The position numbers and the translations under genes are program-made. The notes under the pieces were generated by a model that saw nothing but the letters and a program-made list of their open reading frames with translations, did not search any database and had not been told where the DNA came from. From NCBI GenBank assembly GCA_031763025.1, contig JASSKH010000027.1, forward strand, positions 9,918,241-9,982,240: 64,000 bases of DNA, written 5' to 3'. Below, piece by piece: positions 44,701 through 54,800 of this stretch. Source of the DNA: Macrocystis pyrifera (lineage: Eukaryota > Sar > Phaeophyceae > Laminariales > Laminariaceae). Positions within the stretch are counted from its first letter, which is position 1. Every line of letters starts with the position of its first letter.

Positions 44701-47700
44701 ACCGCGTCTATTGCCGCCGCCGATGCCTTTAGTGGTTCCGCCGCATCATCCCCGCTTTTTCCCGAAACGGCGCCTTCTTTCGCACCGACGGCGGGCTCAG
44801 CCGCAGCAGAACATTCCCTTGCCGGCTCTTGTATGAGCAGGGCGGACAGGAGAGCGATCGCGAAGCCTACGGCGGCCACGACGAAATGGCTGTCGCGCCA
44901 GCCGATTGCGCCTGCTCGATACGTTTCAAAGGTTTCACACGCGGGTCGGACAAAACCGCAGATCAGATCAGTTCAGATCAGATCAGATCAGATCTCCGGT
45001 TCATGATCTAGATTTTTCGTGGCGGATACGCACTTTTGTTGTTGTTGTTGTTGTTGTTGTTGTTGCTGTTGTTGTTGTTTGTTGTTTCCATTCATTGCCT
45101 TCGCCTTTCTTTTCTCTCTCCTTCCTATTAATAGCAGTTGTAACTCAGATCCGGGGGTCACACAGCAGAATCTCCCCCCCCCCCCCCCCTTCCCCCCCTA
45201 CCATTCATGCCTTGCTTTTGTTTTTCATCGCGAGATGACTTCAGCCCCTTTCTTCCCTCAAAGACTCGCGTCAAATACACATATATATATATATAAATAT
45301 ATATATATATATCCCTGATATGATCTCTACGCTCTAGACAATGCTTCTAGGGTGGGATCTGTATGATACCGACCTCTGCAGCACGTGTTTAGTAGTTGGG
45401 GGGGGTGGGGTTTCGTATGATACCGATCTCGCAGAAGATATCATAATAGTAGGCAACATACGGTAGGATCTACACGGTCCACAGTGTATCGTGATCTGTC
45501 TGATTTGTGCAAGGTTTGACAAAAGTCAGGCGATGGCGTTGCAAAACGCCATTTTCTTTATAGTGGCAGCGAAGCGCGGGGGTCTGCCGGGGAGGGGAGG
45601 GGGGGGGGGGGGGGGTGGTGTACTCATTGTCATGCATGGCCGTAGTCCTATGACCATAGACCCTCGCATCCCTACAATGCCGGGACGGACCACGTCGGGT
45701 TTTCACCGACCAAGCAGACACTGCTTGCACCAAGCGCGAAGCGCCGTGAGGTGTAGGGCGAGTCGCATGAAGTGTCAGCCGCATCCTACTAAGAACCGTG
45801 TTAGAGGCGGATTCTCTTGCATACGGATGACAGCACCCATGAATTGATCTAATTTCTGGTGCGACCACTTCCAGAGGCAGCAATGGGTTCACTACGTAAC
45901 TGCCTCGTGGGTGCCTCACCATATACACACCACGTGATACGATCATCCCCCTTGTGCGGAGCAAGGGTTCTCCCCGCACAAATATGATCTAACTCGACCG
46001 TCAGCCGTGGTAACCGCCAAAAAAAAAAAAAAAAAACGGTACTCTGGCTGTCTATTAATAGCTCATGCAGTGAGAGGCGTGTTTCACAGCGTCGTCGCCA
46101 ACCGACGCCAACCCAACCGAATATATATATGTATATATACCAGGTGGGGGAGGGGCATAATCGTAAAGGGCTCCAACGACATACACCAAAAACACCAACG
46201 CCGTTTTCTTGCAGCACGGCACTGATCTTTCGCGGCCATTCGAAGCAGAGAGATGCCGGATACTCAATGATCCAGCAGTGGTCACCTGTTCATGGCGAAT
46301 TTTTCCCAAGGTCTAGCTATTAGCTATTTGCGCACTCTGATTGGCTACGCAAGAGGCATATTGTACGCGGCTCAAGTCAACCTACTTGTACAAGTAGAGT
46401 CAGTCCAAGCCACAGCATCCAGAGCGGATCGAATCCAGCTATTTATAGAGTCTTTCCAAGCACAGCACCCAGGCCGGTCGAATCAACCTAGAGTCTTAGC
46501 AAGCACAGCATTCTAGCACTGCCTACCGGTTTAGGGCTCGGGTTCGGGCGCGGGTTGGGATTCGGATTCGGGTTCGGGTTCGGGTTCGGGAGCGGGTTGG
46601 GGTTCGGATTCGGGTTCGGGTTCGAGTTCGGAGGGTCGGCTTTAGGGGCCGAGCACAAAACCTCCGTAATTATTCGCTATCGAGGGGCGACCACGCCGCC
46701 AAACGATCACGTGTATAAGCACCACCTATGGATACGGAACAAATACAAGTATGCAGGTGTAAGTAACATCCTCTGGACACTCAACGAAGTACCCATACGG
46801 ACTTTTGTACATCGCATGAATGCGGGAGGCTACAACGTACAACAAGACACCGGAAAAAGAAAACAGCGCAATGAGTCGCCCACGCATTTCAAATGTTGAA
46901 CCCTTTTTATTAATACTGTAGTCCCGTTTTGGGGGGGCAAACCAGTCAAATCCCAAGTAGTTTGTCCCCAAAACGGAACTGAGGTACTAAAAGGGTCAAG
47001 AGCGGGACACAACCCAGCCCGCGACTAGATAAATCAAGACTCAGCAAGACATGCCCAACCGGGTACAAACAAAAACCGTCGGGAGGAACGCAAAAGCGCG
47101 GTCGGCTTACCGTTGAGGAGCAGAGACAAGCTCGCCAACGCTCCCCCCAGATACACGCCCGACGAGTAAATCGAGTTGGCGGTCCCCCGAGTCGACGCCG
47201 GGAAGAGGTCGCTGATCATCGTGTACGCCGCCGGTGTCTGCTCGAATCAGGACGCGGCGGGGGGGAAGAGGGGGGGCGGGGGGGGCGGATCGCGGGCGAA
47301 AGCGATCGGCGACAACGCTGACGAGCGAGTAAAAGCAGCACAAAAGTGCTCAGGGGTGTGATCTGTAGGGTATGTACTCGGAGGGTACCCGGGTACCTAC
47401 CCGTTTGTACTCAGGGGGTACCCGAGTGCCTACCCGTGTGTACACGGGGGGTTCTCGGGTATCTGCCCCAGTGTACTCGGGGGGTACCCGGGTACCAACC
47501 CAAGTGTACTCGGGGGGTACCCGCGTGCCTAGACGTGTGTACTCGGGGGGTACCCGAATACCTACCCCGATATATCAGGGGGGTACCCGGATACCTACCC
47601 GTGTGTACTCGGGGGGTACCCGGGTACCAACCCAAGTATATACCGGGGTACCTACCCGACTATGACGACAACAACTAGGTTTTATACCTGCGTATCTCAG

Positions 47701-48820
47701 AAAATATACCCTACAAAACATCCCCTTGATAAGACTTCGAACATGGCCACGGGGTACCCGGGTACAAGCTCAAGTGTACCGGGGGGTACCCGGATGCCTA
47801 CCAGACCATGACCACAACAACTGGGTTTGAACCCGGGTACCCCAGAGTATATACCCTAGTAGTGAGGCGCGCGGCTTTTTTTCTTGACCTGCAAGGAAAA
47901 AAAGCCTCTTCGTGATGGATCATACCTGGTACGAGCGTAGGGTGCCTTGCTTTAGTTTCTCTGTAAGCGTGTTCGTGTGTGTGATTCAACGTTGTTTTCA
48001 CCGCGCTCAATGCACACAGCACCATTCCCAGCCCCGGCGGGCTTTGTGCACGCACACATACCAACGAACCCTTCTCGTGCTGCTGGTGTGTGGTTGTCAA
48101 GTCGCTCAGCGTTGGTCGAGCCAGGTGCGGCAACGTGTGCTTACGGGGGACCATAGTAAACAGGACCAAACATTGTTAGTAAAAATACCTAAATATATAG
48201 GTTTTTGTGTATACCGTGGGTCCTATTTACTATGGCCCTCCGTAATAGTGGAGGCAGGCACACGGCTGGACCATGTTTTCAAAACAAAATCGGAACGCAA
48301 AAAGGTATCATCACGCTTTTTGCTGTTTTTTTTTTTTTTTCATTTTTTCACAATCAGAGTTCTGCCGAGCGATACCCACAACCCTACAGGCAGAATGTGT
48401 GCGTCCACAGCTAAACGTTTGGGCCGTGTCCCCCAAGACATGCCGCAGGTGATAGTATCAGACCCCCCCTCCTACTGATGGAGGGGACGGAGAAGCCCTG
48501 CCGTGGATATCGTACAGCAGTAGTATATCCAGTGGTGGCATCTCTGCTATGTCGTATTACGGGGGACCATAGTAAACAGGACCTAGGGTAGACACAAAAA
48601 CCTATATATTTCCCTATTTTTACGAACAATACTTGGTCCTATCAACTACGGCCCCCCGTAATAGTTCGTGTTGGTGATGCCAGGTGCGGATTTTTCGCCC
48701 TCAAGTAAATCGAAACCGAGATCCACGTTCGGGCACGTGTACGGGTATGGAGGGTACAAGGGTTGATAGACCGACAAGCTGGGCGTACATCGACGCTGGC
48801 CCTGGCCAGGTGTGTTCTAC

Positions 48821-48868
<48 letters not shown>

Positions 48869-51800
48869 TGCTGTTGCTGCCGTGTTGTTGTTGCTGTCGT
48901 TGTTGATGCTGCCGCCGTCACCACGCTGCTGCAGCTGCTACTGATGACGGCATTTTATCTGCGGCGAAATACCCATACCATGGTGCACACCACAGGTAGA
49001 ACACGTAAACGTCCGTTCGTTTGGGTGCAGCACAACCCGTAGGCACCCCATACACAGCACGACGCATCGCAGACTTGACTACTGCAGGTATTGAGGTCGC
49101 GCCTCACTACCCCCAATCCCCCAATCACTAGTAACAGTGAACACAGCCTTGAAACAAGTCGAACGGTAAACACACCCTTTTCTACGGACACGGCGACGGC
49201 GGCGGCGGCGGCGGCGGCGGCGGCTTGGACGGAGTGCGTCTCCGAAAAAAACATGGCACACACGCGCTACCTAGTACTCGTATGCACAGTCTGCGGAACT
49301 CGCCCGCACCGATGGATTGGGAGAATAAAGATGCGCACGGATACCCTCCCCCTCCGCCGCCACGCCATTCGCAAGTCTGGAACACAGCGTCCTGTGACAA
49401 TAATATGTACCCGGCACACGCTTCGTATGGAGGAGAGCAAAGCGAGCTCAAGCTACAGGCAGTATGTAGACTGCACTCGTAGGGTACAGCACAGCAAAGA
49501 CACAAGAAGCGAGTATTCCGCTGTGGTGCTAATTTTTGTTTGTTTTTTTTTTGTTGGTTAACCCTCCGGCGGATTAGTAAAAACGAGAACAAAAGTAAAA
49601 GTAACCCCCTTTTTAAGGACTGCAGTCCTGTCTTGTGGACACAGTACTCAAATTCTAAGTACTTTGTCTCAAAGACGGGACTGCGGTCTTAAAAAAGGGA
49701 CAAGCTCACCACATTTTCCCACACAATAGAAAACAGGTGTCGCGTGTCAATTTTTTTTAACCCGTTGCTCCCGTTGCAACAGCGGGCCAAGCCGCTGCTA
49801 TGCTACCTCGGGGGGCGCGTGAGTATGTCGACTCGACCAAAAAAAAATTTACTGCCGTCTCACCGTGAACGCCTGCGCTGAGCCCTGCAAAACCCTGAGC
49901 CCGAACACGGCGGGAAATCCGTTCGAAAGAGCGGTGCCGGCTGCCATGGTTGACCAGACGAGGCAAGAGGCCACCGTGGCCGTCTTGCGGCTGACCACGT
50001 CCACTGCGCGGCCCGCCACGAGACTGCACGTGCTGAAAAGAAGCGTGAAGCTGAACGACGCAAGCAGTCCTGTTTTTTTTTCGTCCGCCGCCCCCGACCC
50101 CCACGTTTGTTTTCAGCGACGAACAACGGCGGACGGACGAAAAAAAAGGAAGACAATTAACAATATAGATCGATACAAAGATCAATATCAACCGCAAAAA
50201 CGAGGATAAGAGCAAGAACGAGGACAATAACAAGAACAAGGACAGGTACAAGAACAAGAACAAGAACAAGAGCAAGAACAAGAAGAAGAAGAAGAACAAG
50301 AGCAAGAATAAGGACAAGAGCTAGAGCAAGAGCGAGAACAAGAGCAAGAACAACTGCGAACGAAAACAAGAAACAATTCGACAACAGCATTACAGTGCAG
50401 TAGTGCCAGTCCCTCTAAATAGCGCCGGTTTGCGCCAGCCAACAATACCGGCACTATATATACCAGGTATAGCGGCAACCGGCACTATAACTACTCCGCA
50501 CACACTACCACACTGGAGAATCCAATGTGTGCCAAGCGAGACCGGCAACATATAGCGGGCAGCGGCACTATTAGAGGAACCGGCACTACTGTAAGCGCAA
50601 GCGAGAAAGAGACAAAAAAAAAATCAATCAACACCAAAAAGCGCATCGGTGAGTATAATAGTGCAGAGAACTAACTCAATGCGCGCGCGGCCTGTATTTT
50701 GAGTCCAAAAACGTGGCGGATGCAAAACATGCGCGTGGCCCGAGCAAAAACGAACACTTCGGTTCGGATGCCGATTATTGGCTTCGTCGAAAGGGCCGAG
50801 GCTCTCCAAGGTTGTGCTCGGTTGGCTTAACGCAGGGGGCGAAAACGGCGTGCAAGTACACTGAGTGCTGCTGCTGGTTGCGTTTATGCTGCTGCTGCTG
50901 CTGCTGCTGCTACTGCTTCTTCCTGGCGCCCGTACCACCGGGTGGCGAAACAGCCAAAACAGCCCTGGGAAAACGCAACAGTCCCGATGCCCACGGCGCA
51001 TTCCTCTCCGAATCGCTTTCCATCCTACCAGTATACATGGCACACATATGTACAAGTAGTAGTAGAACCAGCAGGCATCATACTGGGGGAAGCGCTCGGC
51101 GCAGCGCAGCGTCGCGTGCGTGCTCACCGTACTGCGTCTCGTCGAAGCCGAGGCCGATGTTCATGAACTCCTTCACGGTCGCCTCCGTGGTCGTCGCGTC
51201 GAAATTTTGCACGTCTTGTTTCGATCAGAACCACGGCCGGCGGAGCAGGCATCATGGAAAAAGAGAGAAAAGAAAAAACACCCGACAAAGGAAAACAAAA
51301 AACAACAAGAAAAAATGAACAGGGTGGGTGTGCGTGGAATAAATAAAACCGCAGGCGGAAAAGAAGCAGATGGGGCAAAAAAGAACAAGCAGACACGGCG
51401 AAAGATAGTATAGCTGTAGTTAGGAACTCGCACAGCAGGGTATTTGTAACTGTCGTCAACTTGTGTGCGTTGGTGGAATAGCAGGAAATAACTTGCTGTG
51501 CGTTGGCGCAAGGCAGAAATACACTAAATGATGTTGACTGTGTTCTAATCGCGTGTTTCCCTGTTGACACCCCCCGCGCGCCAGGCGGTCATACTGTTTC
51601 TTCTATACTACTGCGCACCGCTGCGCACCGCTGCGCAGTTTTCGTCCGCCAAAAGCCTGAGTCGGTACATACACACACGTTCAGGACGGCGCAGGCTCGC
51701 CGCTGGCGTAGAGCAGCGTTTCGTCTGGCATTGCCGGTTGTAATGCATTTGGTCCTCTCTTCGTGCGGCGTACATGAGCCTTGCTGTTGCTGCTGCTGTT

Positions 51801-54800
51801 GATCCAGCCGGAGCTATGCTTCCGAAGGGAGTGTTCGGGTCGAGGCTTCCGAGGTTGCAGGTGTCCCGCCATGGCGCAGCAATCGTCAAGCAAAAGGCAC
51901 ACCAACAGGACGGAGCCCAGAGACCCAGCTCCGGCGGTTCCCTTTTGCGGCTCTGGGCGCGCAGCGGCGGCGGCGCTGTTCAGCTGCTAGTCGTTTTGAT
52001 CGATACCTGCCCCGTGCTTGCTCGCGTTTTTTTTCTTGTTTTGGTACCCGAGGACACAAAATCCCATGTTGTTTCTTAGAATTTTTCAGAAAACGTCTCG
52101 CCATATACTATCACGGGGGTCCATAGTCAACAGGACCTATGGTATACATAAAAAACTATATATTTACCTTTTTTTTACTAACAAAATTTGGTCCCATTAA
52201 CTACGGACCCCCCTAATACCAAACGTCGCGGCGGGGGCTTGCAGGCATTTTTTTGGGCACCCTACTGTTTTGGCGTCGTCGAAAGAAGGAAACTCGCATC
52301 CGCTCGTAATAAAAACAAAAACGAATCGGGTTATGTGAGCGGTGAGTGTGAGTGTGACTTGATTCGTCCTATTACGGGGGACCATGCAGTAGTAAATAGG
52401 ACCGAATATTGTTACTAAAAATATGGAAATGTATGGGTTTTTGTGTGTACCGTAGGTCCTATTTACTATGGCCCCCCCGTAACAAGAAGTGGTCAAAGTG
52501 CGCGGCCTGCCCTAGGGAAACGATCACACCAGTATAAGGATGTTCGCGAAAGTTATGGTTAGGTTGGGTTTCTCGTACGTAGTCTGTTTCCTACTATAAC
52601 AGCAGTCCCAGCCCACGAAAGATTGAATGCTGTGGGAAAAAGTGACCGAATGACGTTTTCAGCCCTCAAGTTATTCTTGGATTTTGGGTAAACTCTGCGG
52701 GTTGGTTAGCAAACGGGAGCAATACTTCCGATTCACCTGTTGAACCAATCATCTCCTCACGTTCGTCGGTAACAACTATTTTTATAACCCAACCAAATCG
52801 GGCTACTATCGCAAACGCCCTACCAGGTAACCTACGATAAGCTGCAGCTCAAACTTATTGCGATTTGGGAGAGTCGACGGACAAATCACGAAACGGCTAT
52901 TACGGAGGACCATAGTAAATAGGACCTACGGTACACACAAAAACCTGTATATTTACCTACTTTTACTAACAATATTTGGTCCTATTTACTATGGTTCCCC
53001 GCAATAGCCAAACAAACAAACGACACTCTTTATTGGGGTCGCTACGAGTATTAAGCAGACTTTTGTGTTTCTCATCTCGCGGAAAACTCCCAGTTCGCAG
53101 CTTTTGTATTTCGCATTTCTGGAAAACTCTTCCGACTCGGCCAGACAAGGAATCGAGATGGCGGGGACACCGTCGTATCGTCGCAGTAACTTCGGGCAGG
53201 CGGACGGTGCGAACCGTGCGCGCCCTATCGCCACTCGCCACCGTGAAGGAAAAACCAGGGTAATGTCCAGGGTCATCTCGAGGCCATGGCTGATCACAGA
53301 AAGCGCCGTGCGTCGCGAGTCTTCCAACAGTCGTCCAGTTGACAGAGCCGATTCATCGACGTAGCCGAGATCAACACGAAACCGCTAACTACATTCTTGT
53401 CGTGGAGGGTTTTGTAGCGCCAAAAGCTGTTCATGTTCATAGCTGCGGTTACGCCGCATCTCCAGGAGGCGGGGGGGGGGCACCACCGGCGGCACCATCA
53501 AGCGGACGACCTTCTCGAGCGCGGCTAGTTTTTTGACGACTTTATTCGATCGATCGATTGGACGAGAGCGTTGCAACGTCACCAACGCATGAATGCAAAA
53601 CCAGGGGGCGCCTGGCACCATCAAAAGCAGGCGCACGCTTAAACCTTTCAGGGGAAAACCGCAGTCCCGGTTTGGGGGACAAACTACTTTTAATTTGACC
53701 GGTCTGTTCCCAAAAACGGGACTGCGGTCCTAGAAGGGTTAAAACCAACCAATGTTTACACACCTCAGACAGATCATCTACAGATCGTTCCTACACGATG
53801 ATTTAGCTCATTTAGGATAGGTATATCCCTGATCTATATGATCTAGCTCATGTTGCCGGGTGAGAGAGCCCGATGATCTAAATGATCTATTCCTACTTGA
53901 CGGCCTAGCTCATTTAGGACAGGTGCATCCCTGATCTATACGATCTAGCTCATGTTGCCGGGTGAGAGAGCCCGACGATCTAAATGATCTATTCCTACTT
54001 GACGATCTGGCTCATTTAGGACAGGTGTGTCCCTGATCTATATAATCTAGCTCATGTTGCCGGGTGAGAGAGCCCGATGATCTAAATGATCTATTCCTAC
54101 TTGACGATCTAGCTCATTTAAGACAGGTACATCCCTGATCTATATGATCTAGCTCATGTTGCCGGGTGAGAGAGCCCGACGATCTAAATGATCTATTCCT
54201 ACTTGACGATCTGGCTCATTTAGGACAGGTGTGTCCCTGATCTATATGATCTAGCTCATGTTGCCGGGTGGGAAGCGTATAATCTGCGTGATCTAGCACA
54301 TGTTTCCCGGGTTGTATCTGCCCTATAAGGCAGATCCTGCACAACCTCTCACAACGGCAGGTGAGGAACCAGATGATCTGCTGTAGACAGATCAGATAGA
54401 TAGATCATGACCTGCACAACCTCTCACAACGGCAGGTGAGGAACCAGATGATCTGCTGTAGACAGATCAGATAGATAGATCATGACCTGTCCGAGGTGTG
54501 CAGTGTTATACATACCGCTGTCTCTCAATACAAGCGCCTTTTTGATTAATTATTTAGTGTACAAATGGTCGTTCTATTTAGGGACAGAGAGAGTGGTACT
54601 GCCGAACGTACGTACAGCAGTGGCTATGGAGTCTATTACCGGTGCGCTTACAATCCCCGCAATCTACTGCTGCTGTTGTTGTACGCAATCATATAAATGG
54701 TGGCGACACGGGGCCGATCACTTTTGCCGCTGCAAAACTAATCCTGTTCAAATATCCAAGCAGTTCGTCTCCACAACGTGGGTGTTTGTCCTAAAGGCCA

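Noticed and set aside
48684-49042. Poly-Cys, poly-Ala and poly-Leu ORFs
   Set aside because: Frames of the CTG microsatellite in MFS intron 3.
53785-54290. Regular 102-bp spacing considered as a CRISPR array
   Set aside because: The whole unit repeats with no variable spacers, there are no cas genes, and the context is eukaryotic.
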